Shown: positions 26,860 through 35,093 of the stretch, in pieces
Position numbering within the stretch: position 1 is the stretch's first letter
How the letters are laid out: the number at the start of each line of letters is the position of its first letter
Origin: Streptomyces sp. SS1-1
Lineage (GTDB): Bacteria; Actinomycetota; Actinomycetes; Streptomycetales; Streptomycetaceae
DNA length: 64,000 bases
Direction of reading: 5' to 3'
NCBI RefSeq assembly: GCF_008973465.1
Contig: NZ_WBXN01000004.1
Span: 5,806,501 to 5,870,500, forward strand
Translations under genes and position numbers: made by a program
The notes under the pieces: model-generated
The model's database searches: none
Seen by the model: the letters and a program-made list of their open reading frames with translations, nothing else
Told to the model about the DNA's origin: nothing

Positions 26860-27750
26860 TCAGGCGGAGGCGCCGGACAGGCGCTCCACGGACCGCAGCA
26901 GGGCCGAGTGATCCAGGCCGCCGTCGCCCTGGGCGCGCAGGGACGCCACGAGCTGGGCCACCACGGCGCCGACCGGCAGGGCCGCGCCGACGCTGCGGGC
27001 GGCGTCCGTGACGATGCCCATGTCCTTGTGGTGCAGGTCGATACGGAAGCCCGGCTTGAAGTCCCGGTTCAGGAAGTTGTCCTTCTTGCGGGTCAGCACG
27101 GTCGAGCCCGCCAGGCCGCCGTTCAGGACGTCCAGGGCCGCCTTCAGGTCCACGCCGGACTTCTCCAGGAAGACCACGGCCTCGGCGCACGCCTGGATGT
27201 TCACGGCGACGATCAGCTGGTTGGCTGCCTTCACGGTCTGGCCCGAGCCGTGCGGACCGCACAGCACGATGGTCCTGCCCAGCGCCTCCAGAAGCGGCCT
27301 GGCGGCGTCGAAGTCCGCCTGCTCGCCGCCGACCATGATCGACAGGACGGCCTCGATCGCGCCGGCCTCGCCGCCGGACACCGGGGCGTCCAGCACGCGT
27401 ATGCCCTTCTGGGCAGCGGCCTTCGCGAGGTCGATCGAGGTCTGCGGGGTGATCGAGGACATGTCGATCAGCAGCGCGCCGGGGCGCGCGTTCTCCAGGA
27501 TGCCGTCGGGGCCGTACGCGATCGCCTCGACCTGCGGGGAGGCCGGGACCATCGTGACGATCACGTCGGCGTCCTTCACCGCCTCGGCGATCGAGGAGGC
27601 CGCGGTGCCGCCCGCCGCGGCGAGCCGGTCCAGCTTGTCCTGCTCCAGCGTGTAGCCGGTGACCTGGTAACCCGCCTTGACCAGGTTCTCGGACATGGGG
27701 GAGCCCATGATGCCGAGGCCGATCCAGGCGACCGTGGGGAGTGTGCTCAT
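26860..27750 (-). CDS. glxR: Tartronate semialdehyde reductase (2-hydroxy-3-oxopropionate reductase)
   Basis: A 296-residue beta-hydroxyacid dehydrogenase that reduces tartronate semialdehyde to D-glycerate with NAD(P)H. The Rossmann motif WIGLGIMGSPMSENLVKAG is at 10-28, the substrate-binding DAPVSGGEAGA at about 117, and the catalytic lysine in GSGQTVKAANQLI at about 168. It lies 25 bp downstream of hydroxypyruvate isomerase on the same strand, so the two should be co-transcribed from the operator-bearing promoter at 28691. It continues the Gcl reaction; glycerate kinase is not in the window. Confidence 0.95.
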   Translation of the reverse strand: MSTLPTVAWIGLGIMGSPMSENLVKAGYQVTGYTLEQDKLDRLAAAGGTAASSIAEAVKDADVIVTMVPASPQVEAIAYGPDGILENARPGALLIDMSSITPQTSIDLAKAAAQKGIRVLDAPVSGGEAGAIEAVLSIMVGGEQADFDAARPLLEALGRTIVLCGPHGSGQTVKAANQLIVAVNIQACAEAVVFLEKSGVDLKAALDVLNGGLAGSTVLTRKKDNFLNRDFKPGFRIDLHHKDMGIVTDAARSVGAALPVGAVVAQLVASLRAQGDGGLDHSALLRSVERLSGASA

Positions 27751-27775
27751 GATGGGGTGCCTTTCGGTAACGGGG

Positions 27776-28597
27776 TCAGCGGGGCAGCCAGTCGAAGGCC
27801 TCGGCGCTCGGGCGGTCGCCCGGCTTGTACTCGAGGCCGACCCAGCCGTCGTAGCCCGCCTTCCTCAACTGGTCGAGGAGGTCCTCGAGGGGGAGCGAGC
27901 CGGTGCCCGGGGCGCCGCGGCCCGGGTTGTCAGCGATCTGGACGTGTCCGGTCCTCGCCGCGTACCGATCGATCACCGCCGGCAGGTCCTCGCCGTTCAT
28001 GGACAGGTGGTAGAGGTCCATGAGGAACTTCGCGTTGCCCAGTCCGGTCGCCGCGTTGACCTTGTCCACGACGCCCACCGCGGCGGGCGCGCTGACCAGC
28101 GGGTAGAGCGGTGACTCCGGTTTGTTCAGCGCCTCGATCAGCAGGATCGCGCCGATCCGGTCGGCCGCCCGGGCCGCGAGGACCAGGTTCTCCAGCGCGA
28201 GCGCGTCCTGCTCGGCCGGGTCCACGCCGTCGACGCGGTTGCCGTACAGGGCGTTGAGGGCCCCGCAGCCGAGGGAGCCGGCGAACTCCGCCGCGACCTC
28301 CACGTTGGCGCGGAACCGCTCCGACTCCTCGCCGGGCACCGACAGGGCGCCGCGGTCCGGGCCGGGCAGCCGCCCGGCGTAGAAGTTCAGCCCGGTGAGC
28401 CGTACGCCCGCGTCCTCGACGGCCTTGCGCAGGGCGTCGAGCTCGGACCGCTCGGGGGTGGGGGAGTCGATCCAGGGCCACCACAGCTCGACCGCGGTGA
28501 AGCCGGCCGCGGCGGCGGCCGCGGGGCGCTCCAGGAGCGGGAGTTCCGTGAAGAGGATCGACAGGTTGACGTTGAAGCGCTGCTCTGCGAATCCCAT
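27776..28597 (-). CDS. hyi: Hydroxypyruvate isomerase
   Basis: A 273-residue AP-endonuclease-2-like TIM barrel. It begins RFNVNLSILFTELPLLERPAAAAAAGFTAVELWWPW and carries the metal-site glutamates expected of Hyi (LLIEALNKPESP, GLEYKPGDR). It interconverts hydroxypyruvate and tartronate semialdehyde, connecting to Gcl and GlxR. It is the first gene of the hyi-glxR unit. The ATG at 28597 gives the family-standard N-terminus. Confidence 0.95.
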   Translation of the reverse strand: MGFAEQRFNVNLSILFTELPLLERPAAAAAAGFTAVELWWPWIDSPTPERSELDALRKAVEDAGVRLTGLNFYAGRLPGPDRGALSVPGEESERFRANVEVAAEFAGSLGCGALNALYGNRVDGVDPAEQDALALENLVLAARAADRIGAILLIEALNKPESPLYPLVSAPAAVGVVDKVNAATGLGNAKFLMDLYHLSMNGEDLPAVIDRYAARTGHVQIADNPGRGAPGTGSLPLEDLLDQLRKAGYDGWVGLEYKPGDRPSAEAFDWLPR

Positions 28598-28626
28598 GGG
28601 GCCGGCGCTCCCTTCCGTGGTCGATA

Positions 28627-28662
28627 TTCCGTATGACGGAAGTTTGTTTCTGCTTATTGGAA
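28627..28662 (-). promoter_or_regulatory. Paired IclR/AllR-type operator at hyi-glxR
   Basis: On the + strand the repeats read TTCCGTATGACGGAA (28627-28641) and TTCTGCTTATTGGAA (28648-28662), starting 21 bp apart. Read on the coding strand they are TTCCAATAAGCAGAA then TTCCGTCATACGGAA, almost identical in order and sequence to the pair at gcl. Confidence 0.7.
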
Positions 28663-28691
28663 GATTGCCGTCGGGTGCCGGAGGTTGTCAA
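28662..28691 (-). promoter_or_regulatory. Promoter of hyi-glxR
   Basis: On the minus strand, TTGACA (28691-28686), 18 bp, CAATCT (28667-28662). The -10 box abuts the first operator repeat, the same geometry as at gcl. Confidence 0.55.
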
Positions 28692-28733
28692 GAGGGCTCG
28701 GCGGATGACGGCGGCGCGCGTTAGGTTGTGCGC

Positions 28734-28985
28734 GTGCGATTGAGAGTGGAGTTCACGACCGAGCCCTTCGACCTCGACGAGGCACCCGCGCACGCCGTGG
28801 CCGCCCGCGAGGTCATCGAGGCCGCCGACCTGGACGCGGTGGACGTCGGCCCGTTCGGCAACACGGCGGAGGGCGGCTCGGACGCGGTGCTCGCCGCCGT
28901 GGACGCCCTGCTGCGCAGGAGCCTCGACGCGGGCGCCACCCGCATCTCGCTCCAGGTCAACGTCATCGAGGAGGACGGCGCGTGA
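28734..28985 (+). CDS. Thiamine-binding protein family (MTH1187/YkoF-like)
   Basis: An 83-residue protein, RLRVEFTTEPFDLDEAPAHAVAAREVIEAA... VGPFGNTAEGG... GATRISLQVNVIEED, with the pattern of small DUF77/Thiamine_BP proteins that bind thiamine as oligomers. It is divergent from hyi and close to gcl, a ThDP-dependent enzyme, which suggests a cofactor-supply role; that link is inference. GTG at 28734 is preferred over 28728 because TAGGTT (28722-28727) sits 6 bp upstream, consistent with a leaderless message. It overlaps the next gene by 4 bp. Confidence 0.72.
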   Translation: MRLRVEFTTEPFDLDEAPAHAVAAREVIEAADLDAVDVGPFGNTAEGGSDAVLAAVDALLRRSLDAGATRISLQVNVIEEDGA

Positions 28986-29350
28986 CCGGCGAGGGGGACG
29001 ACACCTTCATCGCGGCCGTCAAGCCGCTGGTCGACGCCATGGGCGGCGAACTGCTGCCGCCCGACGAGGCCGGCGCCGAGGACGTCGTGCTCTCCTGGCG
29101 CGGGGCCGACGTCGTCGCCGTACGGCTGCCCCAGCTCGCCGACTCCCTCGACCACATCCTGGCCGCCATGGAGCGCCGGATGGGCAGGCCCCTGGCCGAC
29201 CTGGACCGCAAGGCCAAACAGGAGGTCGTCCGCACCCTGGAGGCGCGCGGCGCCTTCTCCGTACGGCACGGCGTGGAGACCGTCGCGAGCGCGCTCGGGG
29301 TCAGCCGATTCACCGTCTACAACTACCTGAACCGGGACAAGAACCCCTGA
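28982..29350 (+). CDS. Helix-turn-helix protein of the purine/glyoxylate region
   Basis: A 122-residue protein. The N-terminal half (AVKPLVDAMGGELL...VVAVRLPQLADSLDHILAAMERRMG) has no clear family. The C-terminal half is a Fis/PucR-like HTH: RKAKQEVVRTLEARGAFSVRHGVETVASALGVSRFTVYNYLNR. It is coupled to the thiamine-binding gene by GTGA and lies just upstream of the urate operon. It is a candidate local regulator, perhaps of the TTCAAC palindromes, though no binding evidence exists. Confidence 0.78.
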   Translation: MTGEGDDTFIAAVKPLVDAMGGELLPPDEAGAEDVVLSWRGADVVAVRLPQLADSLDHILAAMERRMGRPLADLDRKAKQEVVRTLEARGAFSVRHGVETVASALGVSRFTVYNYLNRDKNP

Positions 29351-29381
29351 TCCCGGCTCCCCGGTTTCGTTACCGGGAATT

Positions 29382-29398
29382 TTCAACAAAGTGTTGAC
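29382..29398 (+). promoter_or_regulatory. TTCAAC-N5-GTTGAC palindrome at the urate operon
   Basis: TTCAACAAAGTGTTGAC matches the perfect palindrome at the allantoinase promoter (54506) in all but one arm base. It overlaps the -35 box TTGACG (29394-29399), so it should be an operator. The IclR-type pair is absent here. Confidence 0.6.
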
Positions 29399-29427
29399 GG
29401 GCTGTCGCCGCAAGGCGTTAGCTAACG
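29394..29427 (+). promoter_or_regulatory. Urate operon promoter with CGTTAGCTAACG palindrome
   Basis: TTGACG (29394-29399), 18 bp, TTAGCT (29418-29423). The -10 box is embedded in a perfect 12-bp palindrome CGTTAGCTAACG (29416-29427), a second possible operator. The start codon of the first gene is about 50 bp downstream. Confidence 0.5.
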
Positions 29428-29473
29428 GCACGCCCGTTCAGCACGAAGGCCGTTCGCGGCCACGGAGGCTCCC

Positions 29474-30001
29474 GTGACGCCGAATACCACGCCCCCGGGC
29501 CTGGCCCGGTTCAACGCCCTGGAGGAGCAGGCGGCCCACGCCGCGCTCCACGAGGTGTGCGCCTCCACCGCCTGGGTGCGCCGGCTGCTCGCCGCCCGCC
29601 CCTACGCCACCCCCGACGACCTCTACCGGGCCGGCGACTCCGCCATGGCCGGACTGACCGCCGGCGACCTCGCCGAGGCCATGGCCGGGCACCCGCCGAT
29701 CGGCCGCCCCCGGCCGGGCGACCCGGCCTCGGCCCGCGAGCAGCGCGGCATGGCCGGCGCGTCCGACGACCTCAAGGCGGAGATGCTCGAACTCAACCTG
29801 GCCTACCAGGAGAAGTTCGGCCATGTCTTCCTCATCTGCGCGACCGGCCGGACCGGCGAGCAGATGCGGGACGCGGTCAAGGAGCGGATCGGCAACGCGC
29901 CCGAGCAGGAACGCGAGATCGTCCGCGCCGAGCTGGGAAAGATCAACCGTATCCGGCTCGCCCGGCTCGTCGACGACGACCGACAAGGACCCCGACCATG
30001 A
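29474..30001 (+). CDS. uraD: OHCU decarboxylase (2-oxo-4-hydroxy-4-carboxy-5-ureidoimidazoline decarboxylase)
   Basis: A 175-residue helical enzyme giving S-(+)-allantoin. Hallmarks are GHPPIGRP (catalytic His region, near 76), SAREQRGMAG and LNLAYQEKFGHVFLICATGRT. It is first in the urate operon uraD-hiuH-uox and overlaps the next gene by 4 bp (ATGA). Confidence 0.95.
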   Translation: MTPNTTPPGLARFNALEEQAAHAALHEVCASTAWVRRLLAARPYATPDDLYRAGDSAMAGLTAGDLAEAMAGHPPIGRPRPGDPASAREQRGMAGASDDLKAEMLELNLAYQEKFGHVFLICATGRTGEQMRDAVKERIGNAPEQEREIVRAELGKINRIRLARLVDDDRQGPRP

Positions 30002-30390
30002 GCACCAGCACCACCGCCTCCGTGTCCACGCACATCCTGGACACCAGCGCCGGCCGGCCCGCCGAGGGCGTCGCCGTCCGCCTCTCCGCCCGCGCGGGCC
30101 GGGACGCGGACTGGCGGGAGCTCGGCGGCTCCGCGACCGACGCGGACGGGCGGTGCAAGGACCTCCCGGCCCCGCCGGAGGGCACCACCCATGTCCGGCT
30201 CGACTTCGCCGTCGAACCGTACTTCGAGAAGAAGCAAGCCGATGCGCAGCAGGACGCCCCCGCGAATCGGGACAGCGGTGCCGTGTTCTTCCCCGAGGTG
30301 GCGATCACCTTCGCCGTGACGCCCGGGGAGCACTATCACGTACCGCTGCTGCTCAACCCGTTCGGCTACTCCGTATACCGAGGGAGCTAG
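29998..30390 (+). CDS. 5-hydroxyisourate hydrolase (transthyretin-like)
   Basis: A 130-residue transthyretin-fold hydrolase converting 5-hydroxyisourate to OHCU. It has the N-terminal active-site segment STHILDTSAGRPAEG, the FFPEVAITF strand, HYHVPLLLNPFGYSVY, and the diagnostic C-terminal tetrapeptide YRGS. It works as a tetramer in the cytoplasm; there is no signal peptide. It is coupled to both neighbours (4-bp overlap upstream, 4-bp gap downstream). Confidence 0.96.
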   Translation: MSTSTTASVSTHILDTSAGRPAEGVAVRLSARAGRDADWRELGGSATDADGRCKDLPAPPEGTTHVRLDFAVEPYFEKKQADAQQDAPANRDSGAVFFPEVAITFAVTPGEHYHVPLLLNPFGYSVYRGS

Positions 30391-30394
30391 CTAC

Positions 30395-31336
30395 ATGACC
30401 ACCCCTTCCAGCCCTGCCCGCCCTGTGCTTCTGGGACAGAACCAGTACGGCAAGGCCGAGAACCGAGTCGTCAGGATCACGCGGGAGGGCACCACCCACC
30501 ACATCAAGGACCTGAACGTCTCCGTCGCGCTCTCCGGCGACATGGACGACGTCCACTACTCCGGCTCCAACGCCAACGTCCTGCCGACCGACACCACCAA
30601 GAACACGGTGTTCGCGTTCGCCAAGGAGCACGGCATCGAGTCGGCCGAGCAGTTCGGCATCCACCTCGCCCGGCACTTCGTCACCAGCCAGGAGCCCATC
30701 CACCGGGCGCGCATCTGCATCGAGGAGTACACCTGGGAGCGGATCGAGGGCACCGGAGCCGACGGCGAGGAGATCAAGCACTCCTTCGTCCGCCAGGGCC
30801 AGGAGACCCGCCTCACCCAGATCACCTTCGACGGCGAGAGCTGGGAGGTCGTCTCCGGACTGAAGGACCTCACCGTACTGAACTCGACGAACTCCGAGTT
30901 CTGGGGCTACGTCAAGGACAAGTACACGACGCTCCCCGAGACCCACGACCGCATGCTGGCCACCGAGGTCTCCGCCCGCTGGCGCTTCAACTGGACCGAC
31001 GGCGAGCAGACCGCCCCCGACTGGAACGCGTCCTACGAGCAGACGAAGCGGCACATGCTCCGGGCCTTCGCCGAGACCTACTCCCTCTCCCTGCAGCAGA
31101 CCCTGTACGAGATGGGCGCCCGCATCATCGAGAACCGCGCCGAGATCGACGAGGTCCGCTTCTCCCTGCCGAACAAGCACCACTTCCTCGTGGACCTGGA
31201 GCCGTTCGGGCTGAAGAACGACACCGCCGACGGAGCCGTGTACTTCGCCGCCGACCGCCCCTACGGCCTGATCGAGGCCACCGTCCTGCGGGACGGCGCC
31301 GAGGCCCGCATCCCCGCGGACCTCACCAACCTGTAG
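30395..31336 (+). CDS. Urate oxidase (uricase)
   Basis: A 313-residue cofactor-free urate oxidase of two T-fold domains. Characteristic segments are GQNQYGKAENRVVRI at the N-terminus, the TDTTKNTVFAFAKEH motif with the catalytic Thr and Lys region (near 65-78), EEYTWERI, and NKHHFLVDLEPFG (near 265). It oxidises urate to 5-hydroxyisourate and H2O2. The bound H2O2 implies a need for catalase, none of which is encoded nearby. It is third in the urate operon. Confidence 0.97.
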   Translation: MTTPSSPARPVLLGQNQYGKAENRVVRITREGTTHHIKDLNVSVALSGDMDDVHYSGSNANVLPTDTTKNTVFAFAKEHGIESAEQFGIHLARHFVTSQEPIHRARICIEEYTWERIEGTGADGEEIKHSFVRQGQETRLTQITFDGESWEVVSGLKDLTVLNSTNSEFWGYVKDKYTTLPETHDRMLATEVSARWRFNWTDGEQTAPDWNASYEQTKRHMLRAFAETYSLSLQQTLYEMGARIIENRAEIDEVRFSLPNKHHFLVDLEPFGLKNDTADGAVYFAADRPYGLIEATVLRDGAEARIPADLTNL

Positions 31337-31358
31337 ACCGACACACGCACTTCGGCAC

Positions 31359-31398
31359 CCGCGGCCGGCGGGCCGGGCCTCCCGCCCGCCGGCCGCGG
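31359..31398 (+). terminator. Hairpin between urate oxidase and the deaminase
   Basis: A perfect 15-bp GC stem (31359-31373 with 31384-31398) with a 10-nt loop, 22 bp after the urate oxidase stop. It may be a terminator or may reduce read-through into the deaminase, for which no separate promoter is evident. Confidence 0.65.
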
Positions 31399-31455
31399 CA
31401 CTCAAACTCCCGGGGTCCTGCCGTGCCCTCTCCCCAGCAGCGCAAAGGACGCACC

Positions 31456-32835
31456 ATGGCAGCAGCCCAGCGCATCGTCATCGAGAACTGTTCGATCGCG
31501 ACCGTCGACGCGCACGACACCGAGTACGCCACCGGGCACATCGTCCTGGCGGACCATCGCATCGAGTCCCTCGGCGCCGGCCGCGCCCCCGAGGGCCTGG
31601 AGAACGTCGTCCGCCGCATCGACGCCACCGGGCACCTCGTCACCCCCGGTCTGGTCAACACCCACCACCACTTCTACCAGTGGATCACCCGGGGCCTGGC
31701 CACCGACCACAACCTCTTCGACTGGCTCGTCGCCCTCTACCCGACCTGGGCGCGCATCGACGAGCCGATGGTCCGGGCCGCCGCGCAGGGCTCCCTCGCG
31801 ATGATGGCCCGCGGCGGTGTCACCACCGCCATGGACCACCACTACGTCCACCCGAAGGGCTCCGGCGACCTGTCCGGCGCGATCATCGGCGCCGCCCGCG
31901 ACATGGGAGTGCGCTTCACCCTCGCCCGCGGCTCCATGGACCGCAGCGAGAAGGACGGCGGACTGCCCCCGGACTTCGCCGTCGAGACCCTGGAAGGCGC
32001 GCTCGCCGCGACCGAGGAGACGGTGAAGCGGTACCACGACACCTCCTTCGAGGCGATGACCCAGGTCGCCGTCGCCCCCTGCTCCCCGTTCTCCATCTCC
32101 ACCGAACTGCTCCGCCAGGGCGCCGAACTGGCCCGGCGCCTCGGGGTGCGCATGCACACCCACGGCTCGGAGACCGTGGAGGAGGAGAAGTTCTGCCACG
32201 AGCTGTTCGGCATGGGCCCGACCGACTACTTCGAGTCCACCGGCTGGCTCGGCGAGGACGTGTGGATGGCGCACTGCGTCCACATGAACGACTCCGACAT
32301 CGCCGCCTTCGCCCGCACGGGGACCGGCGTCGCGCACTGCCCGTCCTCCAACGCCCGCCTCGCCGCCGGGATCGCCCGCGTCCCCGACATGCTCGCCGCC
32401 GGCGTCCCGGTCGGCCTCGGCGTCGACGGCACCGCCTCCAACGAGTCCGGCGAACTCCACACCGAACTGCGCAACGCCCTGCTCATCAACCGCCTCGGCG
32501 CCCACCGCGAGTCCGCCCTGAACGCCCGCCAGGCCCTGCGTCTCGGGACGTACGGCGGCGCCCAGGTCCTCGGCCGGGCGGCCGAGATCGGCTCCCTCGA
32601 ACCCGGCAAGCTCGCCGACCTCGTGCTGTGGCGGATGGACACCCTCGCCCACGCCTCCATCGCCGACCCGGTCATCGCACTCGTGTTCGGCGCGGCCGCC
32701 CCCGTCACCGCCTCCTTCGTGAACGGCCGCCAGATCGTCGAGAACGGACGGCTGCTCACCGCCGACGAGGACGCCATCGCCCGCGCCACCCGGGACGAGG
32801 CGCGCCGGCTCGCCGAGATCGCCGCCGCCGGGTAA
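31456..32835 (+). CDS. 8-oxoguanine deaminase (amidohydrolase)
   Basis: A 459-residue amidohydrolase. Metal and catalytic residues are seen in GLVNTHHHFYQWITRG (His-x-His, near 62), RMHTHGSETVEE (near 235), the AHCVHMNDSDI helix and GVDGTASNESGEL (metal Asp, near 327). The pattern, including the Ser/Asn after the Asp, fits 8-oxoguanine deaminases, which yield urate, rather than cytosine or guanine deaminases; guanine deaminase remains possible. ATG at 31456 is preceded by AAAGGAC, so the upstream start at 31423 is less likely. Its product feeds urate oxidase directly. Confidence 0.88.
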   Translation: MAAAQRIVIENCSIATVDAHDTEYATGHIVLADHRIESLGAGRAPEGLENVVRRIDATGHLVTPGLVNTHHHFYQWITRGLATDHNLFDWLVALYPTWARIDEPMVRAAAQGSLAMMARGGVTTAMDHHYVHPKGSGDLSGAIIGAARDMGVRFTLARGSMDRSEKDGGLPPDFAVETLEGALAATEETVKRYHDTSFEAMTQVAVAPCSPFSISTELLRQGAELARRLGVRMHTHGSETVEEEKFCHELFGMGPTDYFESTGWLGEDVWMAHCVHMNDSDIAAFARTGTGVAHCPSSNARLAAGIARVPDMLAAGVPVGLGVDGTASNESGELHTELRNALLINRLGAHRESALNARQALRLGTYGGAQVLGRAAEIGSLEPGKLADLVLWRMDTLAHASIADPVIALVFGAAAPVTASFVNGRQIVENGRLLTADEDAIARATRDEARRLAEIAAAG

Positions 32836-32857
32836 CGCGCCCTCGGGCTCATGAACT

Positions 32858-32943
32858 CCGGCCGGGAGGGACGGCTCCCGGCCGGCGGCTCCGGACCCCG
32901 GGTCCCGGGGCGGCCGTCGCCGGGGCGCGCGCACGCGCGCCCC
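32858..32943 (+). terminator. Double hairpin terminator after the deaminase
   Basis: Two perfect stems: an 11-bp one with a 6-nt loop (32858-32885), then a 10-bp GGGGCGCGCG stem with a CA loop (32922-32943). Together they separate the deaminase from the permease. Confidence 0.75.
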
Positions 32944-33056
32944 GGACCGGTCCACCGTCCCCTCGAAGAACTGGTCCCGCACGACCATGCACCACCTCCC
33001 TGACACCCACGGCAGCCGTTCCGCGCGGCCGTGTAACCGACCGGAGGGAAGCCGCC

Positions 33057-34436
33057 GTGGCCGACCACCCCGTTGACGAGAAACTCCCCGCGCTCAAGAT
33101 GGCGACGACCGGCCTCCAGCACGTGGCCGCCATGTACGCGGGCGTCGTCGCCCCACCCCTGATCGTCGGCGCGGCCATCGGCCTCTCCGCCACCGACCTC
33201 ACCTTCCTCACCGGCGCCTGCCTGTTCACGGCCGGCCTCGCCACCTTCCTCCAGACGCTCGGCGTCTGGAAGATCGGCGCCCGGCTGCCCTTCGTCAACG
33301 GCGTCACCTTCGCCGGTGTCGCCCCGATGACCGCGATCGTCGCCTCCACCGGCGACAAGAGCGACGCGCTGCCGGTCATCTTCGGCGCCGTCATCGTCGC
33401 CGGGCTCCTCGGTTTCCTCGCCGCGCCCGTCTTCTGCAAGGCGATCCGCTTCTTCCCGCCCGTCGTCACCGGCACCGTGATCACCCTCATCGGGATCTCG
33501 CTGCTGCCGGTCTCCTTCGGCTGGGCCCAGGGCCCCGATCCGGCCGCGCACGACTACGGCTCGGCCACCAACCTGGGCCTCGCCGGCGGCACCCTGCTCA
33601 TCGTGCTGCTGCTGCGCCGCTTCACCACCGGCTTCGTCAAGCAGATCGCCGTCCTGCTCGGTCTGGTCGCCGGCACCCTGGTCGCCATCCCGTTCGGCGT
33701 AACCGACTTCGCTCCGGTCGCGGACGCGGCCGTCGTCGGCTTCCCGACGCCGTTCCACTTCGGGGCCCCGCAGTTCCAGCTCGCCGCGATCCTCTCCATG
33801 TGCGTCGTCATGGTGGTGTCGATGACCGAGTCGACCGCCGACATGCTGGCACTGGGCGAGATCGTCGAACGTCCGGCCGACGAGCGGACCATCGCGGCGG
33901 GGCTGCGCGCCGACACCCTCGGCTCCGCGCTCAGCCCGCTCTTCAACGGGTTCATGTGCAGCGCCTTCGCCCAGAACATCGGGCTGGTCGCCATGACGCG
34001 GATCCGCAGCCGGTACGTCGTCGCGGCCGGCGGCGGCTTCCTGGTGCTGATGGGACTGTGCCCGATGGCGGCCTCGCTGATCGCGGTCGTACCCCGCCCG
34101 GTGCTCGGCGGCGCGGGCGTCGTCCTGTTCGGGTCGGTGGCCGCGAGCGGAATCCAGACCCTGGTCCGGGCCGGTCTCGAGAAGGACAACAACGTCCTGA
34201 TCGTCGCCGTCTCGCTCGCCGTCGGCATCATCCCGATCACGGCGCCGGAGTTCTACCACGCCTTCCCGGTGACCGCGCGGATCGTGCTCGACTCGGGCAT
34301 CTCGACCGGCTGTGTGGCCGCGGTGCTGCTGAACCTGGTCTTCAACCACCTGGGCCGCGGCGGCCGTGACGCCGAGGACGTGACCCATCCGATGGAGACG
34401 GGCAAGGAGCTCACGGGGGCGCCGGCGCGCTCCTGA
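33057..34436 (+). CDS. NCS2 family purine (xanthine/urate) permease
   Basis: A 459-residue nucleobase-cation symporter-2 with the 14-segment pattern of the family. Diagnostic motifs are ATTGLQHVAAMYAGVVAPP (conserved QH, TM1, near 20), LNGFMCSAFAQNIGLVAMTRIRSR (QNxGxxxxTR signature, near 295) and ALSPLFNG. It imports xanthine, urate or a related purine with protons. GTG at 33057 has GGAGGG 9 bp upstream; the frame merely continues through from the deaminase region. It is placed to feed the urate operon. Confidence 0.92.
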   Translation: MADHPVDEKLPALKMATTGLQHVAAMYAGVVAPPLIVGAAIGLSATDLTFLTGACLFTAGLATFLQTLGVWKIGARLPFVNGVTFAGVAPMTAIVASTGDKSDALPVIFGAVIVAGLLGFLAAPVFCKAIRFFPPVVTGTVITLIGISLLPVSFGWAQGPDPAAHDYGSATNLGLAGGTLLIVLLLRRFTTGFVKQIAVLLGLVAGTLVAIPFGVTDFAPVADAAVVGFPTPFHFGAPQFQLAAILSMCVVMVVSMTESTADMLALGEIVERPADERTIAAGLRADTLGSALSPLFNGFMCSAFAQNIGLVAMTRIRSRYVVAAGGGFLVLMGLCPMAASLIAVVPRPVLGGAGVVLFGSVAASGIQTLVRAGLEKDNNVLIVAVSLAVGIIPITAPEFYHAFPVTARIVLDSGISTGCVAAVLLNLVFNHLGRGGRDAEDVTHPMETGKELTGAPARS

Positions 34437-34453
34437 TCTCTGGACGGAACAGC

Positions 34454-34494
34454 GCGCGCCCCGGCGGGACATGAGCGGTCCTGCCGGGGCGCGC
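34454..34494. terminator. Bidirectional terminator between permease and secreted protein
   Basis: A perfect 12-bp stem (GCGCGCCCCGGC with 34483-34494), extendable inward, between two convergent genes. Confidence 0.75.
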
Positions 34495-34512
34495 GGCCGT
34501 GCGGGTGCCGGA

Positions 34513-34965
34513 TCAGCGGGTGAAGGTCACCCGGCTCTCCTTCATCAGGGAACCGCAGTTGGAGCCGGTCACCTGGACGTACACGTTCTTGATCTGGCCG
34601 CCCCAGTCCACGCAGTACCCCTTGCCGTAGACGTAGGTGGGTCCGGCGTACGAGGTGAAGCGGCCGTAGTCCTCGTCGTACTCGTCGGTGCCGTTGACGT
34701 AGATCCACGCCGACATGTCCTGGGCGGTGCCCGGGGTGTTGCGGATGGTCGTCACACAGTTCTTGCCGTTGGTGGCGTTGTACGTCAGGTACACGGTGCC
34801 GAGCGAGCCCACGGGTGCCGAGTTCACCGTCTTGTAGCCGCTGCCGCAGACCTTCTGCGGGGTGGTGTTGGGTGCCGCGGAGGCGGGGGCCGCGAGGGCG
34901 GCCGTACCGCCGACGGTCAGCGCCGCGAGCGCCACGGTGGACAGGACAGAACGTGCGTATCGCAT
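34513..34965 (-). CDS. Small secreted protein with paired cysteines
   Basis: A 150-residue protein. A signal peptide (MRYARSVLSTVALAALTVGGTAALAAPASAA) is followed by a mature domain of about 118 residues with four cysteines, in KVCGSGYKTV, GKNCVTTIRN, GKGYCVDWGG and GSNCGSLM, likely forming two disulfides. It is rich in beta-strand-like stretches. This type is common in Streptomyces secretomes and is annotated spore-associated or hypothetical in relatives; no function is assigned here. ATG at 34965. Confidence 0.8.
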   Translation of the reverse strand: MRYARSVLSTVALAALTVGGTAALAAPASAAPNTTPQKVCGSGYKTVNSAPVGSLGTVYLTYNATNGKNCVTTIRNTPGTAQDMSAWIYVNGTDEYDEDYGRFTSYAGPTYVYGKGYCVDWGGQIKNVYVQVTGSNCGSLMKESRVTFTR

Positions 34966-35093
34966 ATTTCCCCCTGGTGTCCATTGGAGTCGGTTGCTCC
35001 TGCATGGTGTGACCCGCGGGGTATGCGAATGGTTGTGCTCGGATCTGACGCCGTGTCGACAAATCCTCTCGGCGGGGTGCCGGCCGGGTGCCG

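Noticed and set aside
31680..34436. Apparent deaminase-permease fusion of 918 residues
   Set aside because: The first part is out of frame with the deaminase and has a shadow composition. A terminator pair and a GGAGGG-GTG start separate the permease.
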